From contig NZ_AQGU01000025.1 in NCBI RefSeq assembly GCF_014905615.1, positions 682,001-746,000 of the forward strand: a stretch of 64,000 nucleotides of DNA. Reading direction: 5' to 3'. Source of the DNA: Pseudoalteromonas aliena SW19 (GTDB taxonomy: Bacteria; Pseudomonadota; Gammaproteobacteria; Enterobacterales; Alteromonadaceae). The notes beneath the pieces are model-generated. The model had not been told where the DNA came from. It was given only the letters and a program-made list of their open reading frames with translations, and did not search any database. Positions 15,130 to 23,238 of the stretch are shown piece after piece (position 1 is the first letter of the stretch; each line of letters opens with the position of its first letter). Both the position numbers and the translations under genes were made by a program.

Positions 15130-15981
15130 ATGACTAAAATAATTACCTACGTGGATGGCTCAGCCGTAACTAAAAATGTAACTGAAGCCGCTATTTGGGC
15201 TTCAAAAAAGTTAAATAAACCCATTAGTTTTGTTCATACAATTGAAAAAAAACAGCAAACTAATATTGGCGACTACTCTGGTAGCATTGGCTTAGGTGCC
15301 CATTCAATTTTACTTGAAGAAATGACCAAGCTTGACGAGCAGCGCTGCAAAGTGAGTTTAAAAATGGCTGACGAATTATTGCACTTTGTAAGCGAGCATG
15401 CAAAATCGGCAGGTATCACCGATTTTGAATTAATTAAGCGCCACGGTGATTTACTCGATACCGTTATAGACTTTAAAGATGATACGCGCCTTATTGTTAT
15501 TGGCCAAAATGGTGCGGGGCATAGTAATAGCCTAGCGGTACTTGGCTCACACATAGAAACTTTAGTGCGCAATGCAACCCACCCTATTTTGCTTATTCCT
15601 GAAACGTTTAAACAGCCTACGTCATTTATGATTGCTTACGATGGCCGTGAAACTGCCGATAAAGCGCTACAACAAGTAATTGATGGCGGCTTATTGCATG
15701 GCTTACATTGTCATTTAGTGAGTATTAAAAACAACGAAAAAGACCTTGAAGAAAAGTTTGTTAACGCGCAGTACACACTCACCAACATGGGTTTTAAGGT
15801 GTCTGCCAGCTTTTTAGAAGGCAATATTTTTGACTCGTTAATAAAGTACAAAGAGCAAAATAATGTAGGTTTAATTGTAATGGGCGCATTTGGACATTCT
15901 AAACTAAGGCAGTTTTTTGTAGGCAGTAACACCACCAAAATGCTTGAAAATAGCGATGTACCCATCGTAATTTTAAAATAA
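15130..15981 (+). CDS. Tandem universal stress protein (UspA family)
   Basis: 283 residues with two Usp domains in tandem. The second contains the full nucleotide-binding pattern G-x2-G-x9-G-S (GAFGHSKLRQFFVGS). The first has one extra residue in the spacer, so its ATP binding is less certain. The ATG at 15130 follows AAGGA; the frame remains open back into the SulP gene but without homology. The 10-bp spacing from the SulP gene suggests co-translation and a possible role in tuning the transporter (inference; Usp proteins do regulate some channels and carriers). Confidence 0.9.
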   Translation: MTKIITYVDGSAVTKNVTEAAIWASKKLNKPISFVHTIEKKQQTNIGDYSGSIGLGAHSILLEEMTKLDEQRCKVSLKMADELLHFVSEHAKSAGITDFELIKRHGDLLDTVIDFKDDTRLIVIGQNGAGHSNSLAVLGSHIETLVRNATHPILLIPETFKQPTSFMIAYDGRETADKALQQVIDGGLLHGLHCHLVSIKNNEKDLEEKFVNAQYTLTNMGFKVSASFLEGNIFDSLIKYKEQNNVGLIVMGAFGHSKLRQFFVGSNTTKMLENSDVPIVILK

Positions 15982-16411
15982 TACATAAAGGGGGTTATCG
16001 TGTGCGGTTAAACTTGCAGTGCTGCCCCCCCCTGTACCAAAAAATATAACGAATAACCTGTAAAACAGATCGCTAATTTGATACCCAAATTACTATCTAA
16101 ACGTTAATTTACGAAAAGTGAATTATTTCTGCATTATAAAAATAATCAACTACAATCAGTTAATGACTTGTTATGTGAAGTTTGGCGTAAGAAGATGATT
16201 TAACCGAAGTTATACTAAGGCCTGTTGACCTTTGAGGATTAAAATTTGCTCTATATAGGCTAAGTCTTACCTAAAGGCAAAGCAGACGGCTGCAAATGCA
16301 ACCCCGAAAGATAAACAGGCACGAATGTAAAAATTATCCTTTGGTGCCGCAATTAGCTTTAAGCTTGAATGCTAAAAATCAATACGCCTTATTACATTTA
16401 AAGGAATTTAG
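15982..16411. other. 430-bp gene-free gap
   Basis: It holds a GGGGG...CCCCCCCC-rich stretch (about 15990-16033), a shortened family B mobile element (16219-16320) and the leader of the kinase gene. No gene is visible. Confidence 0.7.
16219..16320 (+). mobile_element. MITE-like element, family B, internally deleted copy
   Basis: It starts GGCCTGTTGACCTTTG and ends CCCCGAAAGATAAACAGGC, matching both ends of the 262-bp family but with only about 102 bp in total. The middle is missing. The CTAG flanks are not preserved. Confidence 0.7.
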
Positions 16412-17890
16412 ATGCCTAATACAAAAAGCTATATTGAAATAACGCCATTATTAAATGACATGCAAAAGAGTCTTTTTTTTGATAGTGAGATTCAAAAAAG
16501 CTTAGATAATTTCATAGAGCTAGCTATTAAAATTTTTGACGCTACGGCATGCTCTATCCTAGCAAGCTCACTTCAGACCCCAATAGAATTATGCCAACAT
16601 GGCCCAAAAATAACGTTAACGAAAGACGACTTTAAAAACAGTTCAAATACCACAGTAAATATAAACTCCAATATATTAAGAGTTGTTACGCCTATTAATT
16701 TGCCCTCACATGTTCAATTTGGCTGGATAGTATTTGAGCGTCACAGTGATATCGCCTTCACAGAAAAAGAAAAATCAATATTCTCTACGTTAAAAAATGG
16801 CTTAATAAATCAATTAGCTCAGCGACGTCGCCTACTTGAGGCAACGGATAATGTCGAACTTCAATTAATGATTTCCGAGCTAAATAAAGATTTAGTCTGC
16901 ATAAAAGATGAACATTTTAAAATAGTGTATGCGAATGATGCATTTAAGAATATGTACCCTGAGAATATGCAAAACAACATCATCGACTGCACTACTGTTG
17001 AAAATTATGAAGATGAAAAAGCTAAAAATTTTTTAGCCCAAGACAAAATAGCTCTGCATTGCGGTTTTAGCCAAATAGTCGAAAACCTCTGTAGGCCAAA
17101 CGGTTCAAGCTTTACCGCTGACACAGTCAAGCAGCGTTTTGAGAATAGATTAGGCAATTTATATATTCTTACGGTCAGTAAAGACATAACTGAGAAAGAG
17201 CAGTTAATCAATAAAATAGAAGCAGCACAGAGTGAACTCGATGAATTTACAAGTATTACTTCACATGACTTAAGATCGCCATTAAATGCAATAAAACGTT
17301 TACTAGAGTGGATTTCAGATGATTGCAAAGACTTGCTTCCCAAAGAGCACCTTGAGAACTTTCAGTTAGTCATAAATCGTACTAATAGAATGCAGGTGTT
17401 ATTAGAAGATCTACTGAGCTATTCGCGGATAAATAGTTGTGATGGTACGCTGGCAAGTATATCTTTAGACGCTATCTACCTTGATATCAAAGAGCTATTG
17501 GACCTCCCAAAAACACTCACCGTTAATATTAACGCGAATAATCAATTAATAACCATACCTGTTATCCCTTTTAAAATCGTAATTTCAAATCTTATAAGTA
17601 ATGCCGTTAAGCATAATGATAAAAAAAATCCTATTATTGATATTGCGTTACTCCCCGATGAAAATTACTACGTTATTGAAATAAAGGATAATGGTCCAGG
17701 AATAGAACCTAAATATTTTTCTCTCATTTTTAAATTATTTCAAACTTTACAATCTCGTGATGACGTAGAGGGCAGCGGTATTGGGCTGTGTATCGCAAAA
17801 AAGCATATTATGAATTACGGCGGCAAAATAGAAGTAACTTCTGATGGAAAACTTGGCAGTACATTTACTGTTTACTGGCCTAAAAAATGA
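16412..17890 (+). CDS. Soluble PAS-type sensor histidine kinase
   Basis: 492 residues, no membrane segment. Residues 1-145 resemble a GAF-type sensor fold, about 150-265 a PAS domain (KDLVCIKDEHFKIVYANDAF), then HisKA with the phosphoacceptor H285 (SHDLRSPL) and HATPase_c with N box (NLISNAVKHN), DNGPGI and GSGIGL. It should sense a cytoplasmic signal and phosphorylate a response regulator. The next gene, 27 bp downstream, is a REC-GGDEF-EAL protein and the natural partner. AAAGGA before the ATG supports the start. Ligand unknown. Confidence 0.9.
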   Translation: MPNTKSYIEITPLLNDMQKSLFFDSEIQKSLDNFIELAIKIFDATACSILASSLQTPIELCQHGPKITLTKDDFKNSSNTTVNINSNILRVVTPINLPSHVQFGWIVFERHSDIAFTEKEKSIFSTLKNGLINQLAQRRRLLEATDNVELQLMISELNKDLVCIKDEHFKIVYANDAFKNMYPENMQNNIIDCTTVENYEDEKAKNFLAQDKIALHCGFSQIVENLCRPNGSSFTADTVKQRFENRLGNLYILTVSKDITEKEQLINKIEAAQSELDEFTSITSHDLRSPLNAIKRLLEWISDDCKDLLPKEHLENFQLVINRTNRMQVLLEDLLSYSRINSCDGTLASISLDAIYLDIKELLDLPKTLTVNINANNQLITIPVIPFKIVISNLISNAVKHNDKKNPIIDIALLPDENYYVIEIKDNGPGIEPKYFSLIFKLFQTLQSRDDVEGSGIGLCIAKKHIMNYGGKIEVTSDGKLGSTFTVYWPKK

Positions 17891-17917
17891 TTTCATTTAG
17901 GCCGTATTGAGGAATAT

Positions 17918-19621
17918 ATGTATATATTAATTGTTGATGACGACTTAGTAGATCGAAAATTAATAAAAAAAATGCTGATATCTGATGGTGCTCAACTTCA
18001 TGACATTACTGAGGTAACGTGTGTGCTTGATGGCTTTCAAGCCATTGAAAAAACTTATTTTGATGTAATACTACTCGACTACAATATGCCTAAAGAAGAC
18101 GGTATTGAAATGCTTATCGAAATGCGAGCAAAACCTAAACTTGGCAATACTGCAATTATTATGATCAGCTCCTCTGAAAACTCAAGCGTAGCAATTGAAT
18201 GTATAGAGGCCGGAGCTCAAGACTTTTTACCAAAAGGTGATATAACGCGAAGTAGCTTAAATAAAGCACTTATATACGCAAAAAAACGTTTTGAGGCAGA
18301 GCAACGTATGCACGACAGCTACCTGGCTGTGAAACATATGGCAGAAAGAGATCAGCTTACGGGACTGTCTAACCGATACCATTTTGAAGAAGTTTTAAAA
18401 GTAATGATCGCGAATAATAAACGGACTAAAAACTGTGTTGCGCTGTTAGCTTTGGATTTAGATAACTTCAAAAATATAAACGACACGTTAGGGCACAACG
18501 TTGGCGATGAAATATTAGTACAAACGGTAACAAGAATAAATAATTGCCTACGACGCGATGAAGGTTTTGCTAGGCTCGGGGGAGATGAATTTGCCGTTAT
18601 CATTGGCGGCATTTGTAACATCAATCAAATTGGTATGATCGCAAACAGAATACTAGCTAAAGTCTCTGAGCCTTTTGTATACAATGGTATAACTATTAAC
18701 TGCAGTGTCAGTATTGGCAGCGCCGTATACCCAAATGACGCAATTGAATCACATGAATTACTAAAGTGTGCTGATATTGCTATGTATCGTTCAAAACAAA
18801 GCGGCAAAGGCAAAATCAGTTTTTACAAAGCGCAATATCAATACGAATTTAGCCGCCGCGTCGATATTCAAAATAGTATTAAACATAATCTAGAGAACAA
18901 GAGTTTTCGGCTATTCTATCAACCTGTTTTTTGTTCAAAAACTCAGAGAATATCAGGGGTTGAAGCGTTGATCCGTTGGCCCGACACCGAGATTAGTTAT
19001 ACCCCTGACGAGTTTATTCCTATCGCTGAAGAATGCCGACTTATAGAGCCCCTTGGCGAATGGATCATTTCTACGGCATTACAGCAGCTCTCAGATTGGC
19101 AACAAAATTTCCAAATACCATTAACGCTATCAATCAACATATCACCAGTGCAGTTACAAAAAAGCACGCTCTTAACGTATTTATTAACCACTATTGAAAA
19201 GAGCAATGTAAAATCAAGTAATGTAATACTTGAAATAACTGAAACCGCCTTTATGGAAGACAGCAAAGAGGTTATTGATATATTAACCACGCTTTCGAAT
19301 AATGGCTTTAGAATTGCTTTGGATGATTTTGGCATGGGGTACTCATCTATATCTCACCTGATGTCCTACCCAATTGACATAGTAAAATTAGATAAAAGCA
19401 TACAACCATTGGATGATAATAATGATAAACGATTAAAAATAATTGAAGGATTATCGCTCATGCTCAAAGCACTGGATTTTTCTGTTGTGGCTGAAGGTAT
19501 TGAAACCCCAACGCAACATGCACTTTGCAACACATTGGGAATTGATTACTTACAAGGGTTTTTATTTGCAAGGCCGATGCCTGCACACGAAATCAGTCAG
19601 TTACTTAAAAAAGAAAAATAA
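17918..19621 (+). CDS. Response regulator with GGDEF and EAL domains (c-di-GMP turnover)
   Basis: 567 residues: a REC domain with acidic pocket D7-D9, phosphoacceptor D54 and Lys in LPKGD; a GGDEF domain with the intact motif at 221-225; and an EAL domain with E349-A350-L351 (GVEALIRW) and the DDFGMGYSS loop. Both catalytic motifs are intact, so the protein may make and break c-di-GMP, with phosphorylation choosing the output. The inhibitory RxxD site expected five residues before GGDEF reads RRDE, so product inhibition may be weak. It is the likely target of the kinase encoded just upstream. Confidence 0.93.
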   Translation: MYILIVDDDLVDRKLIKKMLISDGAQLHDITEVTCVLDGFQAIEKTYFDVILLDYNMPKEDGIEMLIEMRAKPKLGNTAIIMISSSENSSVAIECIEAGAQDFLPKGDITRSSLNKALIYAKKRFEAEQRMHDSYLAVKHMAERDQLTGLSNRYHFEEVLKVMIANNKRTKNCVALLALDLDNFKNINDTLGHNVGDEILVQTVTRINNCLRRDEGFARLGGDEFAVIIGGICNINQIGMIANRILAKVSEPFVYNGITINCSVSIGSAVYPNDAIESHELLKCADIAMYRSKQSGKGKISFYKAQYQYEFSRRVDIQNSIKHNLENKSFRLFYQPVFCSKTQRISGVEALIRWPDTEISYTPDEFIPIAEECRLIEPLGEWIISTALQQLSDWQQNFQIPLTLSINISPVQLQKSTLLTYLLTTIEKSNVKSSNVILEITETAFMEDSKEVIDILTTLSNNGFRIALDDFGMGYSSISHLMSYPIDIVKLDKSIQPLDDNNDKRLKIIEGLSLMLKALDFSVVAEGIETPTQHALCNTLGIDYLQGFLFARPMPAHEISQLLKKEK

Positions 19622-19676
19622 ATAAAACTTGGCAAGATTCGTTCCTAAACAGCTGAGTATTAAAGAAAATCCAACT

Positions 19677-20117
19677 TCAGATTAAATATTTACCAATAAC
19701 AGCCTGTACTTTTTCTTTTAGATCTTCAGCTTGGAAATCCCCTTTGACTAAATAACCTTTAACAAAGTCATATGCCATGATGATCTCTTTTTCTTCTTTT
19801 CTTTCAGATGAGCTAAACATCATAACCACACAGGAGCTTATTTCTATTATTTTTCTCAGTTCAGCAAACTCTTCTAAAAATTGCATTCCGTTAACTCTTG
19901 GCATATTGATATCTAAAAAAATTAAAATAGGAGGAAAATCGCCTGGATATTCTTGTCTGTTAGCTTCATAATTTTCTAAAAATTCTAACGCTTCTTGTCC
20001 ATCATTTTTCTCAAAAATAGTGAGTTCTAAATTAGCTTCTTTTAGTAGTCTTTTAAGGATATAGCGATCCACTTCGTTATCATCAATAATTAATATAGGT
20101 GGTTTCGGTTTTTTCAT
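19677..20117 (-). CDS. Single-domain response regulator
   Basis: 146 residues, REC domain only, with acidic residues D12-D13, phosphoacceptor D69 (FLDINMP) and Lys in LVKGD. The long insertion before the acceptor (EANRQEYPGDFPP) is typical of Rcp1/CheY-like regulators that pair with phytochrome-like or DHp-HATPase kinases. No output domain, so it acts by binding a partner or as a phosphorelay step. It overlaps the stop of the upstream kinase gene by 4 bp (translational coupling). It converges with the REC-GGDEF-EAL gene, about 55 bp away. Confidence 0.92.
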   Translation of the reverse strand: MKKPKPPILIIDDNEVDRYILKRLLKEANLELTIFEKNDGQEALEFLENYEANRQEYPGDFPPILIFLDINMPRVNGMQFLEEFAELRKIIEISSCVVMMFSSSERKEEKEIIMAYDFVKGYLVKGDFQAEDLKEKVQAVIGKYLI

Positions 20118-21568
20118 TTTAGTGTATCCATCGGTATTATTATTTTAAATGTAGTCCCTTTATCAGAACTTTGTAATGAAATTTCTCCGCCTAAGTACTC
20201 TACATGTTTTTTTACAAGTGCCATCCCAAGCCCTGATCCACTACTAGTTTCAACATGAAATCGTTTAAACATATCAAACACTTCACTCTGATGCTTCTTT
20301 GGTATTCCGATCCCGTTATCAGTTACAATAATAATAAGCTGTTGCAGCTCATCGTGTATATCACAGTTAACGAAGGGTGAAGCGTTATCTTTGTCGTAAT
20401 ATTTCAACCCGTTTGATATTAAGTTTTCAATAATTTGGGCAAAGCGCGCCTTTTCTGAGCTAATTGGTGTTGATAGATTAACACTGGTATTTAGAGTACA
20501 TGGATTATCCTTCATCAACCAAGTTAACCGCTCTTTCATATCAATAAATATTTGCTCAAAATCAATAAAATCTTTTTCCTCATTGCCTATTTCGGCCTTG
20601 GCTAATAATAAAATATCAACAACCAGAGTTTCTAATTTTTCCATCTGCTGATAAATAATGCGTGCGTTATTGCTTGCTTCCTCAGTGTCCCCTGCTTTGA
20701 TATCTTGAATTACAAATTGAGCCAACGATTTAGCGCCCGATAACGGTGATTTAAGATCATGAGATGCCCGATAAGCAAACTGTGCAAGCTCATCATTTGC
20801 TTGTTGGAGTGAGGCTGTCTGGCTATTTACAATCGCTTTTAGCTCAAGACTGCTCTCGATGTTTAAAATCTCACTTTTGATTCGGTGCCTTGCCGCAATG
20901 ACTAGTGCTTTTAATTCTCCACTCGTCTTCCTATCAAGCTCATCATCCAAATTAGTATTATCTTCGGATTTGTTTAATAAAAGCTTGGTTAAATTGCGAA
21001 TAGAGCTTGATATGGTACGCGATAAATAACTTATAAAAATAATATTAAAAAGAGATATGATTAAAACCAGTGGTATTAAAGTCATTAATATAAACGACAC
21101 CGTCTTTCTGATTGGTTCCTCAAACACCTCCGAATGTTGATTAAAACCATCAAGTGCCGCACTCATACCGATTAAAAAATCGTCTTTATTAAGCCTGTCG
21201 TTTTTATACTGCTGAACAAGCAGTAATGCGCTATCAGCAATTTTAATGTCATCTTCGCAAATCGTTATTGCTTGATCGGTTTTAATTACTTTCATTATAA
21301 TGCGATTCAAATGATTTATTTCATTTAAGCAATCAATAGGTTGCTGCTTAATTGCTAATATATCTGATTCTATGGCTTGTATATCTACAGGTAGATCGCT
21401 TTTTATTCTTTCAACTGATTTTGTTAACTGATTAACATACTTTAAATGAAGAAAATTAAGCTGATGAAACTTAGCCCCTTTCGCTATTTCAAAAGCAGAA
21501 AAAACCGTAATGCTTATTTCAAACGTAGTCAACAGCACAATTAGCATCAGCTTGTTAGAAATATTCAT
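20114..21568 (-). CDS. Membrane sensor histidine kinase
   Basis: 484 residues with two membrane helices (about 8-28 and 155-180) bracketing a periplasmic helical sensor of about 125 residues that has two cysteines (QPIDCLNE, ITICEDD). A linker and HisKA follow with H270 (SHDLKSPL), then HATPase_c (NLISNGLKYY, DNGIGIP, GSGLGMAL). It probably phosphorylates the single-domain regulator encoded with a 4-bp overlap. The signal is unknown; the periplasmic domain is not one I recognise. Confidence 0.9.
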   Translation of the reverse strand: MNISNKLMLIVLLTTFEISITVFSAFEIAKGAKFHQLNFLHLKYVNQLTKSVERIKSDLPVDIQAIESDILAIKQQPIDCLNEINHLNRIIMKVIKTDQAITICEDDIKIADSALLLVQQYKNDRLNKDDFLIGMSAALDGFNQHSEVFEEPIRKTVSFILMTLIPLVLIISLFNIIFISYLSRTISSSIRNLTKLLLNKSEDNTNLDDELDRKTSGELKALVIAARHRIKSEILNIESSLELKAIVNSQTASLQQANDELAQFAYRASHDLKSPLSGAKSLAQFVIQDIKAGDTEEASNNARIIYQQMEKLETLVVDILLLAKAEIGNEEKDFIDFEQIFIDMKERLTWLMKDNPCTLNTSVNLSTPISSEKARFAQIIENLISNGLKYYDKDNASPFVNCDIHDELQQLIIIVTDNGIGIPKKHQSEVFDMFKRFHVETSSGSGLGMALVKKHVEYLGGEISLQSSDKGTTFKIIIPMDTLK

Positions 21569-21641
21569 GAATTACTAAACCTATTTTAATTATTAGTCGA
21601 TGGTTTACTGCTATGACATCATATTTATCATCGCTTTTTGG

Positions 21642-21820
21642 GGTCTGTTGGCCTTTACGGATTAAAACTTGTTCTGTCTAGGGTGAACCCAAAAAGCAGT
21701 ACATGTTTGGCATATGTGCTGCGCTATCGCCAATTTATGGAAATCACACACCATAGGCGCTACTTTGTCTAAAAACTAAACATTTTGCTGTAAATTCAAC
21801 ACAGAAAGATAAACAGGCTC
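21642..21820 (+). mobile_element. MITE-like element, family B, diverged copy
   Basis: It begins GGTCTGTTGGCCTTTACGGA and ends AGAAAGATAAACAGG, with the shared inner segment GCATATGTGCTGCGCTATCG. About 179 bp, so shorter than the 262-bp form, and without CTAG flanks. Confidence 0.7.
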
Positions 21821-21882
21821 GAGTATTAGTTATAGCAGGCATTACTTTTTTTGCTAGGCGGGGTATTAATTTTAATACCATT

Positions 21883-21955
21883 CAAAATTAATACTTGTTC
21901 TATTCAAGGGCAATTTAATTGCGATGTGAAATGTGTAACCGAATAAACTCAGTTA
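21883..21955 (+). mobile_element. Family B element fragment
   Basis: CTTGTTCTATTCAAGGGCAA and the following TTTAATTGCG..GTGTAACC align with the left part of the 262-bp element, but both termini are gone. Confidence 0.5.
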
Positions 21956-22060
21956 CTATTTCAGTACTATGCTAATGACTTATATATTCTTGTATGAATA
22001 AAGCAAGGCTTCAGCTGTTGCCTACATCCCTGTTAGCAACAAAAAGTAATGGCGTCTATA

Positions 22061-23227
22061 TTATTCGGGTACTCTTGCAACTCCTTCCATTAATACCCGT
22101 GCACTGCGGCTCATACTTGCTTTAGTGACAAGCCAATTACCTGCACTGTTTTTAGCCTCAGCCCCTACTTTTAGCGTGCCCGACGGATGACCAAAGTTAA
22201 CCTCACTTAATGCGCCGCCACCAGCGGCTATATTAACGAGTGTGCCTTCAATTGCTGCAGCTGTGCCAATAGCAACAGCAGCTGTGCCCATCATGGCATG
22301 GTGCAGTTTACCCATCGACATTGCGCGCACGAGTAAGTTAATGTTGGCAGCCTCAATAACTTTACCGCTAGACGCAGTGTAATCTAAAGGCGCTGCAACA
22401 AACGCAACTTTTGGCGTATGTTGGCGAGCTTGCGCTTCATTAATATCGGTGATTAAACCCATTTTAACGGCGCCATAAGCGCGAATGGTTTCGAGCTTTT
22501 CAAGCGCTGCAACATCGTTATTTATATCGTCTTGCAGCTCTGTGCCGGTATAGCCAATATCTGCGGCGTTAATAAATACAGTAGGAATACCTGCGTTTAT
22601 CATCGTGGCTTTTAAAGTACCAACACCCGGTACTTTTAAGTCATCAACTACGTTACCTGTTGGAAATAGCGCGCCATCGCCATCAGCAGGGTCAATAAAT
22701 TCAAGTTTTACTTCAGCTGCTGCAAAGGTAACGCCATCGAGCTCAAAGTCGCCGGTTTCTTGCACTTCGCCATTGGTTATAGGGACATGCACTAATATGC
22801 TTTTTTTAATATTAGCCTGCCACACGCGCACAATAGCAACACCGTTATTAGGTACTCTGCTTTTATCGACCAAACCATTACTAATGGCAAAAGCACCGAC
22901 TGCTGACGTTAAATTACCGCAGTTACCGCTCCAATCTACAAAAGGTTTATCTATCGCCACTTGACCAAACAAGTAATCAACATCGTGATCGGCTTGCTCA
23001 CTTTTACTTAAAATGACGGTTTTACTGGTACTTGATGTCGCACCGCCCATGCCATCTGTTTGCTTAGCATACGGATCGGGGCTGCCAATAACGCGCAGTA
23101 ATAAATTATCGCGCGCCTCGCCTGCTACTTGAGCAGGCTTTGGCAAATCAGTTAAATTAAAAAATACACCTTTACTGGTGCCGCCACGCATATAGGTTGC
23201 AGGCACTTTAATTTGCGGTTTAAACAT
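22061..23227 (-). CDS. prpF: 2-methylaconitate isomerase PrpF
   Basis: 388 residues of the PrpF/AcnD-accessory family. It isomerises trans-2-methylaconitate to the cis form so that the AcnD branch of the 2-methylcitrate cycle can proceed. The family N-terminus (KVPATYMRGGTSKGVFF) and the GNCGNL segment with the active-site Cys are present. The ATG at 23227 follows AAGGGC and sits 11 bp after acnD, so they are co-translated. The frame continues into acnD but the extra N-terminus is not homologous. Confidence 0.95.
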   Translation of the reverse strand: MFKPQIKVPATYMRGGTSKGVFFNLTDLPKPAQVAGEARDNLLLRVIGSPDPYAKQTDGMGGATSSTSKTVILSKSEQADHDVDYLFGQVAIDKPFVDWSGNCGNLTSAVGAFAISNGLVDKSRVPNNGVAIVRVWQANIKKSILVHVPITNGEVQETGDFELDGVTFAAAEVKLEFIDPADGDGALFPTGNVVDDLKVPGVGTLKATMINAGIPTVFINAADIGYTGTELQDDINNDVAALEKLETIRAYGAVKMGLITDINEAQARQHTPKVAFVAAPLDYTASSGKVIEAANINLLVRAMSMGKLHHAMMGTAAVAIGTAAAIEGTLVNIAAGGGALSEVNFGHPSGTLKVGAEAKNSAGNWLVTKASMSRSARVLMEGVARVPE

Positions 23228-23238
23228 AATGCTTGCCC

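Larger units (their letters stand above)
21569..22060. other. 492-bp gene-free gap with decayed repeats
   Basis: It contains one partial family B element (21642-21820) and a second fragment of the same family (21883-21955). No gene is visible. It separates the kinase promoter from the end of the prp operon. Confidence 0.7.

Noticed and set aside
15990-16033. G/C-run terminator after the Usp gene
   Set aside because: GGGGG and CCCCCCCC could pair loosely, but the loop is long and no T run follows; not called as a terminator.
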